Shown: piece by piece, positions 47,033 through 56,308 of the stretch
How the letters are laid out: each line of letters opens with the position of its first letter
How positions within the stretch are numbered: position 1 is the first letter of the stretch
Position numbers and translations under genes: made by a program
The notes under the pieces: model-generated
What the model was told of the DNA's origin: nothing
Databases searched by the model: none
The model's input: only the letters and a program-made list of their open reading frames with translations
Assembly: GCF_032056465.1 (NCBI RefSeq)
Contig: NZ_DAMBCL010000013.1
DNA length: 64,000 nucleotides
From: Mobilicoccus sp032056465
GTDB taxonomy: Bacteria; Actinomycetota; Actinomycetes; Actinomycetales; Dermatophilaceae
Reading direction: 5' to 3' (one strand)

Positions 47033-47101
47033 GTCCCGAAGGCTATCCGTGTTGCGGCCACGCTCCGAATCGCCCCGGAGCGCGGCCGCCACCGCCGGTG
47101 T

Positions 47102-47698
47102 TCAGATGCTCGTGACCACGTAGTCGTCGGTGTCGGCCCGGGAGGGATCGACGCCGCTTCCCCCTCCCGCCGCGCCCGTCTGGGCGCTCCCCACGGCCGT
47201 CCCCGGTGAGCCCCAGCCGCCGGATGCCGCTCCCGCCTGGCCGTTCCCCCCGGTGGGACCCGGTGAGCCCCACCCGCCGGAGGATCCCTCGGCGTTGGTC
47301 GCCGCCGCGGGCGGGCCCGAGCGCGAATGGTCACCGCCATTGGACCGGCTGAACGCGGCGACGCCCCGGGAGAGGTCGTGCCCCACGGAGAAGGCCCGGA
47401 CCTCGACGTTGGTGCCCTTGCGGCCGTCGGGCTGGTCCCACTGGGAGACCTGCAGCTCGCCGTGGACGATCACGGGGTCCCCCTTGTGCACCGACTTCGC
47501 GAGGTGCGTGGCGAGCTGCCGGAAGGCGACCACGGTGACGAAGTTCGTCGTGCCGTCCACATAGGTGCGCTGCTCGGGATCCCACCGCCACGGTGTCGAC
47601 GCCACCCGGACGAGGGTCATCGGCTCGCCCTTGGCCGTCGTCTTGGTCCTGGGCTCCTCGGTCGTGTTGCCGCGGATCGTCACGTGGGTCTCGTTCAT
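47102..47698 (-). CDS. Single-stranded DNA-binding protein, paralogue with atypical tail
   Basis: A 198-residue SSB. The OB fold is at residues 1-110 (HVTIRGNTTEEPRT, FVTVVAFRQLATHLAKSVHKGDPVIVHGELQVSQW). The linker is Gly/Ser-rich with repeated GGWGSPG. The C-terminus ends in YVVTSI after an acidic DTDD, not the DDDIPF tip that recruits partner proteins, so this is a paralogue rather than the housekeeping SSB. A CAGGAG Shine-Dalgarno sequence lies 6 nt before the ATG. It may serve competence or recombination, as some SsbB paralogues do; unproven. Confidence 0.9.
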   Translation of the reverse strand: MNETHVTIRGNTTEEPRTKTTAKGEPMTLVRVASTPWRWDPEQRTYVDGTTNFVTVVAFRQLATHLAKSVHKGDPVIVHGELQVSQWDQPDGRKGTNVEVRAFSVGHDLSRGVAAFSRSNGGDHSRSGPPAAATNAEGSSGGWGSPGPTGGNGQAGAASGGWGSPGTAVGSAQTGAAGGGSGVDPSRADTDDYVVTSI

Positions 47699-47873
47699 CT
47701 CGTGCTCCTGGATGAGGCCGGACGTCGGCGGACGCCGACCCCTCCACCGTCACCGTCGGCGAGACACCGCGCCGGGAGCCGTCCCGATCCTGTGGACGAT
47801 CCCGGCCGCGGTTCGAGGGTGTGGACGACGGGACGACGACGCCGGCGCGGGCCCCCTCGCGCGGGGAGCACGC

Positions 47874-49604
47874 TCAGGTCCGCGTGGCGAGCACCCGATC
47901 GAGGTTCTCCCGCGTCTGGCGATGGCGGGTGAGGAGCTCGTGCTGCGGCGCGAGCAGCCGGTTCTTCGCCACCCCCGCGATCGCGTCGTCGAGCCGCTTC
48001 TCGATCGTGCGCCGGCGCCGACGCGCCCCCAGCCCGACGAGCGAGAGGCAGAGGATCGAGAGCAGGAACCCGCCCAGCAGCCCCCCGAGGAGCATTCCGG
48101 TGGGCACCGGAACACCGGAGTAGGTCGGGGTCTGCGGGAGCGGGAGCTGCGCCGCGGCCATGGCCCACAGGAACAGGAGCCACAGCAGGCCGCCGACCGC
48201 GCAGAGCACGAAGATCCACTGCAGTGCGCCGATGAGGTACCACCACGACGGTGTGCGACCCCGCAGCGGAGTGCCGACGATCGCTTGGTCGAGAGCGTCG
48301 GCGAGGTCGTTCTCATCGGGACCGGCCGCGGCCTCGACGGCGTCGGCCCACAGCGGCGGGAGCCCCTGGGAGGCCTTCGTCGCCGTTCGTCGCATGAGCG
48401 TGGCGACGGCGGCCCGCGCGGCCGGGGTGGCCTCGGGCAGGGAGGAACGGGCGAGGACCGCCCCGATCTCCGCATCGGCGGTGCTCTGAGCCTTGCCTCG
48501 CTTCCTGCCCCCCTTGGCGAGGACGGTCTGATCCAGGTGGAAGCGGCGCATCGGATCAGGCCGCAGAGCCCGGAGCCGTCGTGTGATCGGCCAGCCCGTG
48601 TGCCGGGAGGCGCGGGCCCGGTAGTCACGTTCGACGCTGGCGAGGACAACGGGCACCCCGGCGGTGCGGGCGAGCCCGGCCACGAGCGCGGGATCGGGTT
48701 CGGCCTCGACGGTGGCCTCGGTGTCGGCGACGTCCTCTCGCAGCGAGGCGGCCTCGGCGTAGAGGTCTCCGAGGAGCCGGACGCGCGCGGCGGTGGCGGC
48801 ATGGACCGCGGTCGAGAGCGCGCTGCGGAGGGCGTCCATGCCCTCACCCGTGCGGGCGGAGACGAGCAGGACCTCGACGTTCGGCAGCCCGTCCTCGACG
48901 AGGAGGTGGTGCAGGTGCCGGCGGCAGGCCTGCGCCTCCTCGGCGTCGAGCCGGTCGGCCTGGTTGAGGACGACGAGCGTGACCGCCTCGTGTGCGCGTC
49001 GCTTGCGCAGGTAGTCCTCGTGGAGGACGCCGTCGGCGTACTTCTGCGGATCCGTGACCCACACGAACACGTCGGCGAGTTCGAGGACTCGGTCGGCCTC
49101 GGCGCGATGGGCGAGGCGGTGGGAATCGACGTCGGGCAGATCGAGCAGGACGAGACCGTCGAGGTCCTCCCCCACCCCGCTGCGCTCGGCGCGTTCACGG
49201 CTGACGCGATGCCGGTTGGCCGACCCCACCCAGTCCAGGAGCGGCGTCGCGGGGTCCTCGCCCCACACGGCCGACGTGATCGTCGTCGAGGTGGGCCGCA
49301 GCATCCCGACGGTGGAGGCGGCCGAGCCGACGAGCCGGTTGAACAGGCTCGACTTGCCGCTGCCGGTGGCGCCTGCGAGCGCGACGATCGTGTGGCCGCC
49401 GACGAGCTCGAGTCGTTCGGAGGACTTGCGCAGCACCTTGCGCGCCGACGCCGTCTTGGCGGCCGGCAGGTACTCGCCGCCGGCGTCGAGCGCACCGATG
49501 AGGCCGCCGACCGCGTCCTTCAGCTGCTCGGGGCTGGGAGCGGCAGGGCGGCGCGTGCGCCTGCTGAGCGGGTTGCGGACCCGGGTGAGTCCCTTCTCGC
49601 TCAT
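47874..49604 (-). CDS. Dynamin-like GTPase, second gene of a tandem pair
   Basis: A 576-residue large GTPase. The N-terminal G domain has G1 GATGSGKSS at 78-86, a G2 Thr region (PTSTTIT), G3 LLDLPDVDS and G4 LNQADRL. A helical middle region follows; two hydrophobic segments lie near residues 440-475 (WYLIGALQWIFVLCAVGGLLW) and 495-520. The tail is basic. This is the layout of bacterial dynamin-like proteins with a C-terminal membrane anchor. Its ATG overlaps the stop of the upstream GTPase gene by 4 nt. It is likely to form a complex with that partner at the membrane, as tandem DynA/DynB-type pairs do. Confidence 0.8.
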   Translation of the reverse strand: MSEKGLTRVRNPLSRRTRRPAAPSPEQLKDAVGGLIGALDAGGEYLPAAKTASARKVLRKSSERLELVGGHTIVALAGATGSGKSSLFNRLVGSAASTVGMLRPTSTTITSAVWGEDPATPLLDWVGSANRHRVSRERAERSGVGEDLDGLVLLDLPDVDSHRLAHRAEADRVLELADVFVWVTDPQKYADGVLHEDYLRKRRAHEAVTLVVLNQADRLDAEEAQACRRHLHHLLVEDGLPNVEVLLVSARTGEGMDALRSALSTAVHAATAARVRLLGDLYAEAASLREDVADTEATVEAEPDPALVAGLARTAGVPVVLASVERDYRARASRHTGWPITRRLRALRPDPMRRFHLDQTVLAKGGRKRGKAQSTADAEIGAVLARSSLPEATPAARAAVATLMRRTATKASQGLPPLWADAVEAAAGPDENDLADALDQAIVGTPLRGRTPSWWYLIGALQWIFVLCAVGGLLWLLFLWAMAAAQLPLPQTPTYSGVPVPTGMLLGGLLGGFLLSILCLSLVGLGARRRRRTIEKRLDDAIAGVAKNRLLAPQHELLTRHRQTRENLDRVLATRT

Positions 49605-51523
49605 CGGGCCACCGCCACGGCCGCCGCGGCGTCGAGCAGACGCCGGGGTTGGGCGGAATCAACGTCGATCTCGTCGATGGCCGCCGTGAGGCGGGCCTTC
49701 TGCTCGGCATGCAGGGCGGTGACGCGGTCGAGGAGTCGGGCGCGCGCCTTGGCGGCCAGGGTGCGGACGGCCTGGTCGCCGAAGATCGCCTCGAGCAGGC
49801 GCTGCGCGACGACGGCCGAGCCGCCCGCGATGCCGACCTCCGCGCCGCCGAGCGTCCCCATCGTGTGGCTGAAGACGACGAGCATGAGCACGACACCGAC
49901 GGCGTTGACGCCCATCGACAGCACCCTCGCGGTCGTCCGGCGGTCCTGCCCCTCGCTGCGGACGAGGTCGAGCAGGTCGTTCTGCCAGTCCCGCACGAGG
50001 CGGTGGACGTCGTCGTCGAATCCGACCGGCGGAGAAGTGAGTTCGGGGTGCGCCGAGATGACGGCCGCGGTGCCCGGGATGCTGCGCCAGCGCTTGAGCA
50101 CCGTGGTCGTCGCCTCCTCGGAGTTGGCGAGGATGAGGTCGGCGACGCCGGACTGCAGGGCCTCGCCGAGTTCGGCCGCCGGCGCCGGCCGGCCCTTGAG
50201 CATCGCGGTGACGCGGTCGCGCAGGCGTCCGAAGCCGACCTCGACCTGCCGCAGGAACTCGCCGGTGCCGACGAACTCCTGCCACCGGGCGAGGACCTCG
50301 CCCCGCAACAGGGTGCCGTCGCTCATTCCCTGCGCGATGCCCTCGAGGGCCTCGGCGTAGGCGACGTCGACGACGGCGCGCATCTGTTCGACCGTCTGCA
50401 CCTGGGTCGAACTGGCCTCGGCGAGCATTCGGACACGTCCCCCGAGGGAGTCCAGGGCACCGTCGAGCGTGCGCCGGACGACGAGTCCACGGGCGCGCTG
50501 GTCCTCCCCGAGGCGCGAGAGCCAGGCCCGCAGGTCGGCGACGTCGTCCTCGGGGAGCATCCCGTCGGCGGTGAGCGTGGTCTCCCCGAGCGCGAACACC
50601 GGCGAGTTGGTGAGACCTTCGTCGACGAGCATGCCCCCGAGGTGCTCGGCGATCTCGTCGCTCGCACCGTCGGGCACGCGGTCGAGGACGATCGCGACCG
50701 ACGTCCCACGTTCCACGGCGCGGCGGAGCATCTCCCACGGCACGGCGTCGGCGTAGCGCGCGGCCGTGGTGACGAAGACCCACAGGTCGGCCGCGCCGAG
50801 GAGCTGACGGGCGAGGTCGCGGTTGCTCGCGACGACGGAGTCGATGTCGGGGGCGTCGAGCAGCGCGATGCCGGCGGGGAGCCCGTCCGCGGCCGCGAGG
50901 CGCAGCGCAGCGGGGTCGTCGTTGTCGACCGCACCACTCAGGCGGGTGAGGTTGGGCAGGACGCGTGGGGTGGTGAACCAGCGGGCGTCGTCGGGGTGGT
51001 GGACGAGGACGCAGGCGCGGGTCGTGGGGCGCAGCACCCCGCTGCGCGTGACCACGCGACGGGCGAGCGTGTTGACGAGGGTCGACTTGCCCGCCCCGGT
51101 CGATCCGCCGACGACCGCGAGCAGGGGCGCGTCGATGTCGGCGAGGCGCGGGAGGATGTAGTCGTCGAACTGGTCGAGCATCTCCCCCCGCCCGCGACGG
51201 GCCGCCTCGGCGTCGGCGGTCTGCAGCGGCAGGTGGGAGGCGGCGACCTCGTCGCGCAGACCCGTCACCGCCGAGTAGAGGACGGCGACCTCGTCCACCG
51301 CGTCGGCGTCCACGATCTCGGCCTCGACGATCTCGCCCTGGACGGCGTCGTCGTGGACGAGCTGGGTGCGCGTCGCGTCGAGGGCGGTGCTGCCGCCGGG
51401 GGACGAGACTCCCACCCGGTCGGCGGGGTCGGCGTCGCGTCCGCCGGTGCTCGGCGCGGCCCGGTCGATCCCGGGGCCGTCGTGCTGCGGGGACGTCGCG
51501 TCGTGCGTGTAGTCGTCGGTCAC
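49601..51523 (-). CDS. Dynamin-like GTPase, first gene of a tandem pair
   Basis: A 640-residue large GTPase. The first ~100 residues are acidic and disordered, then comes G1 GGSTGAGKST, G3 LLDAPDIDS and a G4-position stretch IVLDRVPDG in place of NKxD. Long helices follow; VLSMGVNAVGVVLMLVVFSHTMG (parts, about residue 560) is one or two membrane segments. The GTG at 51523 has AAGGGCGG upstream and TACCGT (51551-51556, minus strand) as a -10 box. Together with the next gene it probably remodels or tethers membrane during division or stress. It could instead be a general 'YfjP-like' GTPase. Confidence 0.8.
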   Translation of the reverse strand: MTDDYTHDATSPQHDGPGIDRAAPSTGGRDADPADRVGVSSPGGSTALDATRTQLVHDDAVQGEIVEAEIVDADAVDEVAVLYSAVTGLRDEVAASHLPLQTADAEAARRGRGEMLDQFDDYILPRLADIDAPLLAVVGGSTGAGKSTLVNTLARRVVTRSGVLRPTTRACVLVHHPDDARWFTTPRVLPNLTRLSGAVDNDDPAALRLAAADGLPAGIALLDAPDIDSVVASNRDLARQLLGAADLWVFVTTAARYADAVPWEMLRRAVERGTSVAIVLDRVPDGASDEIAEHLGGMLVDEGLTNSPVFALGETTLTADGMLPEDDVADLRAWLSRLGEDQRARGLVVRRTLDGALDSLGGRVRMLAEASSTQVQTVEQMRAVVDVAYAEALEGIAQGMSDGTLLRGEVLARWQEFVGTGEFLRQVEVGFGRLRDRVTAMLKGRPAPAAELGEALQSGVADLILANSEEATTTVLKRWRSIPGTAAVISAHPELTSPPVGFDDDVHRLVRDWQNDLLDLVRSEGQDRRTTARVLSMGVNAVGVVLMLVVFSHTMGTLGGAEVGIAGGSAVVAQRLLEAIFGDQAVRTLAAKARARLLDRVTALHAEQKARLTAAIDEIDVDSAQPRRLLDAAAAVAVAR

Positions 51524-51873
51524 CGTCCGCCCTTTCTCTGTGGCTCCACCACGGTACCGGCGCGGGGACCGACCTCGCCCCTCGACGGGCGGGCCGGGAG
51601 GGCGGTGACCGGCACGGATGCGCTCCCCGCCGGAGGTGTCCAGGCGGCCCGGACCCGTCACCCGGCGGGTGCGGAGCGGGCGGGTGCGGGCGCAGACCTG
51701 CGGGCGCGGGCGTGGGCGTGGGACGACACCGTCGGTCCGCCACGCCGAGACCACATCGAGACCTCCCGGCGCGGAACGCTCACGTCGAGGCCGGCGGATC
51801 CGATCGGAAGGCATCAGGACGGCCCGCACGCAGGGCACCGCCAGGACGGCATCCGGACCACCCAAGGACCACC
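51524..51873. other. 350-bp intergenic region
   Basis: Between the divergent dynamin-like and small-protein genes. It holds the likely GTPase promoter (TACCGT, minus, 51551-51556), a G/C-rich purine-pyrimidine stretch (about 51660-51725), and no convincing gene. Confidence 0.6.
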
Positions 51874-52131
51874 ATGAGCACCCTCACCAGCCACCGGCCC
51901 ACCGACGCAGCGCGCATCGAGGAGCGCTCCGGTCCCGGTGCGCATCCGATCGGCACGGGCGACCTCGTCATCGACGCCGCGGCTCGGCAGGGACACGCCG
52001 TCGTCGGCATCCTGCGCCGCACCGATCCCCAGGCCTGGCTCTTCGCCGAGCGCGCGCGCTACCTGCGCACCGGCTCCTGCGACGCCTACGCCGAGCAACT
52101 CCTCCGCAGCGCGGGCTTCCTCAGGGGCTGA
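51874..52131 (+). CDS. Small hypothetical protein
   Basis: An 85-residue protein. The start follows AAGGACC by 3 nt (weak SD). It has third-position G+C bias like its neighbours. The N-terminus is basic and polar; the remainder is helical (AAARQGHAVVGILRRTDPQAW, ARYLRTGSCDAYAEQLLRSAGF). One Cys. No known domain is recognised, so it could be a false ORF, but the codon use is coherent over its whole length. Confidence 0.45.
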   Translation: MSTLTSHRPTDAARIEERSGPGAHPIGTGDLVIDAAARQGHAVVGILRRTDPQAWLFAERARYLRTGSCDAYAEQLLRSAGFLRG

Positions 52132-52391
52132 CCCCCGCCCGCGCCTCGCGGCGCGCCGAACGCGCGACCCGCTCGCCGCCACTGCGGCACCGACGCAGGT
52201 GACCTGCCTCGGTCGGCCGGTCACCCGGTACGGGCAGGGGTCGCGAGGCACCGCCAACACGGGGATGCCCCCGGGGTTCCGCGGATGCACCTCCGGCAGG
52301 CGGTGTGCGCCCAGAGACGGCGGTGTCTCGTCGACTCGACGGTGCGCCGACAGCTCCAGCGCGTGGTCCACGCGTCCTGAGGCCTCACGTC

Positions 52392-53114
52392 TCACGCAGG
52401 ACGCACATCGGTCACCTTCGCGGTGAGCGTCGCCTTCGAGGACTTGGTCCGCCCGCTGCCCGGCTCGTAGTTCATCCTGCCCTCGGGGGTCAAGGTCGCC
52501 GAGTCGATCTGCTCATCTTCCAGGCCCTCGACGGTGTAGGTGATGCGGATCGGCATGGTGGGCATGGACGACACCGTGGGCTTGATCTCGTAGCTGACGT
52601 TGCACCCGGCGGAGCCGAAGCACTTCTTCTCCGTCACGAACACCTCGAGCTGGATGTCGTCGGGGGTCAGGTTCGGTACCGCCTCGGCGGCCGCGGTCGT
52701 GGGCGTGGGCGTCGGGGAAGCGGTGCGGGCGGTGCCACCGAGGGCCGCCTGCAAGGCCGCCGGGTCCTTCGTGTTGATGAGCCAGTTCTCCCCGAGCAGG
52801 AAGTTCGAACCGAACTCCGTGAGGAAGGTCGCCTTCCGCTCGAGATCGTTGGGATCGTCAAAGAGCATGAACACGTCGGCATCGCTGCAGGTGCCCGACT
52901 CCTTGGCGCCGTCGACCACGTTGTCCTGCTTCCAGTTGGGGCAGGGGTGCCCGGCCGCGACGGCGGCGTCCTTGAGTGCGGCCACGCTCTCGTAGCGGGT
53001 CGGGCTCGTCGTCGGGGTCGCCTGTGGCGGCGCGTCGGTCTGCCCTCCGCACCCGCTGAGCAGGGATGCGATCGTGCCGACCGCGAGAAACGCCACGACG
53101 GTACGGTGTTTCAT
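52392..53114 (-). CDS. Lipoprotein of unknown function
   Basis: A 240-residue exported lipoprotein. The signal peptide MKHRTVVAFLAVGTIASLLSGC ends with the lipobox LLSGC (C22 becomes lipidated); a Thr/Pro-rich spacer follows (TDAPPQATPTTSPT). The mature part has about four cysteines, a Ser/Thr/Pro/Ala linker (TASPTPTPTTAAAEAVPN) and a C-terminal beta-sandwich-like domain (IQLEVFVTEKKCFGSAGC, VTVEG, KATLTAKVTDV). GAAGGAG precedes the ATG. No family is recognised. It stands alone. Confidence 0.82.
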   Translation of the reverse strand: MKHRTVVAFLAVGTIASLLSGCGGQTDAPPQATPTTSPTRYESVAALKDAAVAAGHPCPNWKQDNVVDGAKESGTCSDADVFMLFDDPNDLERKATFLTEFGSNFLLGENWLINTKDPAALQAALGGTARTASPTPTPTTAAAEAVPNLTPDDIQLEVFVTEKKCFGSAGCNVSYEIKPTVSSMPTMPIRITYTVEGLEDEQIDSATLTPEGRMNYEPGSGRTKSSKATLTAKVTDVRPA

Positions 53115-53589
53115 GTCGACTCCTTCGTGGTCGGCCACGCCACCGGCCTGTGACCGCAGGTGCCGGGGCCCCTGCCTGATGCGTGGATGATCGCTCGTCC
53201 AAGTTCGAACCCGAGGGACCAAGGTCCTGGCGCGGGAGCCGGATGCATCTCGCGGCCACCCCACCTCACGCAGCACCCGCGCCACCGCCTCCTGATCACG
53301 TGCGCACCGCATCGTCGCCGCACAGTCCTGTGGGCGGCCACCGCACCTGGCTCCCCCTGCCGCTGGACCACGAGCGGCCCCTGCCTCACCTCGAGGCGGG
53401 GGGCGCTTTCGTCGTGACCGCCGTGTCCATCCCGTGTCCACCAGCACCCGGGGCCGGGGCACACGTGCAGGTCGGATTCATCTCGTGTCCACGTCCACCA
53501 CACGTCTGCGCGCGACGACGCGCGATCCACGAGGGGCCCTCAGCGCCCGTGATGGGCCTCTGACCTGCGTAGATGCTGTCAACGGGTTG
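53115..53589. other. 475-bp region without a supported gene
   Basis: Between the lipoprotein gene and tRNA-Arg. It contains short open frames with no conserved pattern, starts or Shine-Dalgarno sequences, and a few short GTGTCCACC-type direct repeats. The lipoprotein promoter is expected at its left end; nothing else can be supported. Confidence 0.5.
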
Positions 53590-53663
53590 CGCCCCCGGCA
53601 GGACTCGAACCTGCGACCTAGAGATTAGAAGGCTCTTGCTCTATCCAGCTGAGCTACGGGGGC
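53590..53663 (-). tRNA. tRNA-Arg (anticodon UCU)
   Basis: Minus-strand cloverleaf with acceptor GCCCCCG/CGGGGGC, discriminator G, D-arm AGCTCAGCTGGATAGAGC, anticodon loop CTTCTAA with TCT, and T-loop GGTTCGAGTCC. CCA is not encoded. TAGACT on the minus strand at 53676-53681 is a likely -10 box. Confidence 0.96.
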
Positions 53664-53937
53664 AACGCGTCTCGCAGTCTAACCGGGGACGGAGGAACGG
53701 CCGGTGACGTCACGGTGGACGGCCAAAGAGCGCCGTTCACCGCAACGGTCGAGCATCACAGCGACCTTTCGCTTGCGTCAGGGCGCGGCGGGTGCACCAT
53801 GAAGCATCCGGTGGACCTCCACCCAGCCGCTTCAGAGCTCACCCGGCCGTGGCAGAACTCTCGGCCGAGTTCCGTTGGGCGGGGCCGTCTCCGGCCGATA
53901 CGAAGGGGTATCGGACTCAGCACCGAGGAGCACTGCG

Positions 53938-55329
53938 ATGACCACCACCGACCGCACAGCAGGCGAGGGCCTGGGTCTCACGCGCGACGCATCCGCCACG
54001 CTCTGGGGCGCCACGGACCGCTACTCGGGCCCGTACAACCCGTGGCTCGAGCCCACCCACTACATCGGCACGTTGATGATGTCGTTCGCCTCGGTGGGGG
54101 TGGGCCTGCAGCGGGACTGGCTGCGGGTCCAGCGCGACCTCGGGCGCCTCTACGGCCAGCCGTTGCCGGTACAGCAGTTCTCCAGCTGGCTCGGGCGGAT
54201 CGCCGACGCGAACGTCTCGCTCATGGACCAGCTCACCCGCGAGTACACGAAGCCGGAGTTCGGCCTCGACACGACGCGCATCGACGGCAAGGAGGTCGCC
54301 GTCACCGAGCGCATCGTCGAGGCGCGGCCGTTCTGCAACCTCATCCACTTCGACCGGGACACCGACCGCAAGGACCCGATCGTCCTGCTCATCGCCCCTC
54401 AGTCGGGCCACTACGCGACCCTGCTCCGACCCACCGTGGAACGCCTCCTCCCCGAGGCCGAGGTCTACATCACCGACTGGATCAGCGCCCGCGAGGTCGC
54501 CCCCGAAGAGGGCACGTTCGACCTCGACACCTACGCCGACGACGTCCGTCACTTCGTCACCATGCTCGGGCCGAAGACGAACGTCCTCGCGATCTGTCAG
54601 TCCACGGTGCCCTCGGTCATGGCGATCTCCCGCCTCGCCGAGGACGACCCCGCGACGCAGCCGGCGACGCTCACGGTCATGGCCGGTCCGCTCGACCCCG
54701 CGGCGGCGCCCACCGACGTCACCGAGCTCGCCGACCGCATGCATCTGCCGACCTATCTGCAGACCTTCATCGCCCGCGCCCCCAACGGTCGCCGGGTCTA
54801 CCCGGGCTACGTGCAGCTCATGTCGTTCATCGCCATGAACCCGCAGAACCACTTCTCCTCCCACCGCGACCTGTACCGCTACCAGGTCGCCGACGACACC
54901 CACCCCGAGATCGAGCGCATCGAGCGCTTCTACCGGGAGTACTTCGCCGTCGCCGACCTCACCGCCGAGTTCTACGCCGACACCGTCAAGCGGGTGTTCA
55001 TCGAGAAGCAGCTCGCCGCGGGCACGATGGAGTACGGCGGTCGGCTGGTGCGACCCGAGGCGATCACGTGCCCGATCATCGGCATCGAGGGCTCGAACGA
55101 CGACATCTCGGCGCCCGGCCAGACCCGTGACTTCCTCGCGAAGTTCACCGGCTCGGACGACGTGTCGTTCTACGAGCAGGAGGGCGCCGGACACTACGGC
55201 GTCTTCGCCGGCGGTCACTGGCGTGGCGACATCGCACCGCGGGTCCTCGGCAAGATCCACGCCTACGCCACCGAGGACTACAGCCCGCCGCAGTACCCGC
55301 ACATCCCCATCGCGCCGTACGAGGGCTGA
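53938..55329 (+). CDS. phaZ: Intracellular polyhydroxyalkanoate depolymerase (PhaZ-type)
   Basis: A 463-residue alpha/beta-hydrolase that splits intracellular short-chain PHA. PhaZ-type features are the catalytic cysteine C220 in ICQSTVPSVMAI (these enzymes use Cys in place of Ser), the Asp in EGSNDDISAPGQTR and the His in GAGHYGVFAG. IAPQSGHYATLLRPTVERL (oxyanion-side region) and an N-terminal helical cap precede them. No signal peptide. GAGGAG precedes the ATG by 7 nt. No PHA synthase, granule protein or ketothiolase gene is present in the window. Confidence 0.9.
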   Translation: MTTTDRTAGEGLGLTRDASATLWGATDRYSGPYNPWLEPTHYIGTLMMSFASVGVGLQRDWLRVQRDLGRLYGQPLPVQQFSSWLGRIADANVSLMDQLTREYTKPEFGLDTTRIDGKEVAVTERIVEARPFCNLIHFDRDTDRKDPIVLLIAPQSGHYATLLRPTVERLLPEAEVYITDWISAREVAPEEGTFDLDTYADDVRHFVTMLGPKTNVLAICQSTVPSVMAISRLAEDDPATQPATLTVMAGPLDPAAAPTDVTELADRMHLPTYLQTFIARAPNGRRVYPGYVQLMSFIAMNPQNHFSSHRDLYRYQVADDTHPEIERIERFYREYFAVADLTAEFYADTVKRVFIEKQLAAGTMEYGGRLVRPEAITCPIIGIEGSNDDISAPGQTRDFLAKFTGSDDVSFYEQEGAGHYGVFAGGHWRGDIAPRVLGKIHAYATEDYSPPQYPHIPIAPYEG

Positions 55330-55370
55330 GACCGGCATCTCACCGGCTGACGCCCTGCCGTTCGCGAGAG

Positions 55371-55407
55371 ATCACGTGGGTCCGTCCACCGGACGGACCC
55401 ACGTGAT
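55371..55407. terminator. 17-bp perfect hairpin after phaZ
   Basis: ATCACGTGGGTCCGTCC (55371-55387), 3-nt loop, exact complement (55391-55407). It lies about 40 nt after the phaZ stop and just before the promoter of the next gene. There is no T run. Confidence 0.8.
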
Positions 55408-55432
55408 TCGTGTCACCCCCACCCTCGGCCAC

Positions 55433-55448
55433 TAGGGTTGTGGACGTG
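55433..55448 (+). promoter_or_regulatory. Leaderless promoter of the phosphopantetheinyl transferase gene
   Basis: TAGGGT (55433-55438), 7 nt, GTG (55446). No Shine-Dalgarno sequence fits. The match in box and spacing to tesB and orn supports a mRNA that begins at the start codon. Confidence 0.6.
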
Positions 55449-56243
55449 AACGAGCCGCATCGAGTTGCCGAGGTGCACGTGTACTCCGCGCGACCCACCT
55501 TCGCGCCGGAGTCCGTTCATCTCCTCGACGACGACGAACGGACCTCCCTCGCCACGCTGCGCCGCCCGCGCGATCACGCCCGGTACGTCAGCGCACACGC
55601 CCTGCTCCGCTACGCCCTCGCGCAGCACACCGGCATCCCCGAGAGCGCGCAACGCTTCCACCGGAGGTGCGTCCTGTGCCGCGGCCCGCACGGCAAGCCC
55701 CGGCTCCTCCCGCCGGGGGTCGAACCCGGTGAGGACGGCACGTTGGCCGCGGACCCGGGCACACCCCACGTCAACCTCTCCCACACCGACGGGCGCATCG
55801 TGCTCGCCCTCTCCCCCCACCACGCGGTCGGCGTCGATGTCGAACGCTGGGACGCGACGAGTTTCGCCGGGTTCGCCAGCGTCGCCCTGACCTCCGAGGA
55901 GGCCCGGGAGCTGCTCGAGTTCGACGTGTCCGAGCGTGAGGTCGCGCGCGCGGTGTGGTGGTGCCGCAAGGAGGCCGTCCTCAAGGCCACCGGGCACGGA
56001 CTACGCGTCGATGCTCGTCACCTGCGCGTCTCGGCGCCCGACCGCCCGGCCGCCCTGCTGGACTGGACCGACGACGACATCCCCCGCCCCACCGTCTCGA
56101 TGGCCGATCTGCCCGTGCGCGGACGCTACGCCGCCGCCGTCGCCGTCGCCGGCGACGTGGAACTCCGGGTCCACCTGCACGAGGTCGACACCCCCGACGC
56201 CGTCTCGGTGCAGGCGGTGCCGGGCGGGCGCAACCACGACTGA
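55446..56243 (+). CDS. 4'-phosphopantetheinyl transferase (Sfp type)
   Basis: A 265-residue Sfp-like transferase that moves phosphopantetheine from CoA to a carrier-protein serine. Signature motifs are AVGVDVERWD (about 131-140) and WWCRKEAVLKATGHG (about 176-190), with the Mg2+ and CoA residues in place. Sfp types activate non-ribosomal and polyketide carriers. It converges on the Pls-like synthetase and the M1 peptidase; the synthetase has an apo-carrier serine (S549), so this is the most obvious activator. GTG 55446 was chosen as it is 7 nt after TAGGGT; GTG 55440 is possible too. Confidence 0.92.
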   Translation: MNEPHRVAEVHVYSARPTFAPESVHLLDDDERTSLATLRRPRDHARYVSAHALLRYALAQHTGIPESAQRFHRRCVLCRGPHGKPRLLPPGVEPGEDGTLAADPGTPHVNLSHTDGRIVLALSPHHAVGVDVERWDATSFAGFASVALTSEEARELLEFDVSEREVARAVWWCRKEAVLKATGHGLRVDARHLRVSAPDRPAALLDWTDDDIPRPTVSMADLPVRGRYAAAVAVAGDVELRVHLHEVDTPDAVSVQAVPGGRNHD

Positions 56244-56308
56244 CCCAGGCGACGCCGCGACACCCGAGCCGGTCCCTCGCCAGGCCGGGGAACGAGGGGA
56301 GACCCTCC

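Noticed and set aside
53183..53563. 126-codon plus-strand frame between the lipoprotein gene and tRNA-Arg
   Set aside because: No Shine-Dalgarno sequence, no conserved motif, Pro/His/Arg-rich with uneven codon use; the region is more likely non-coding.
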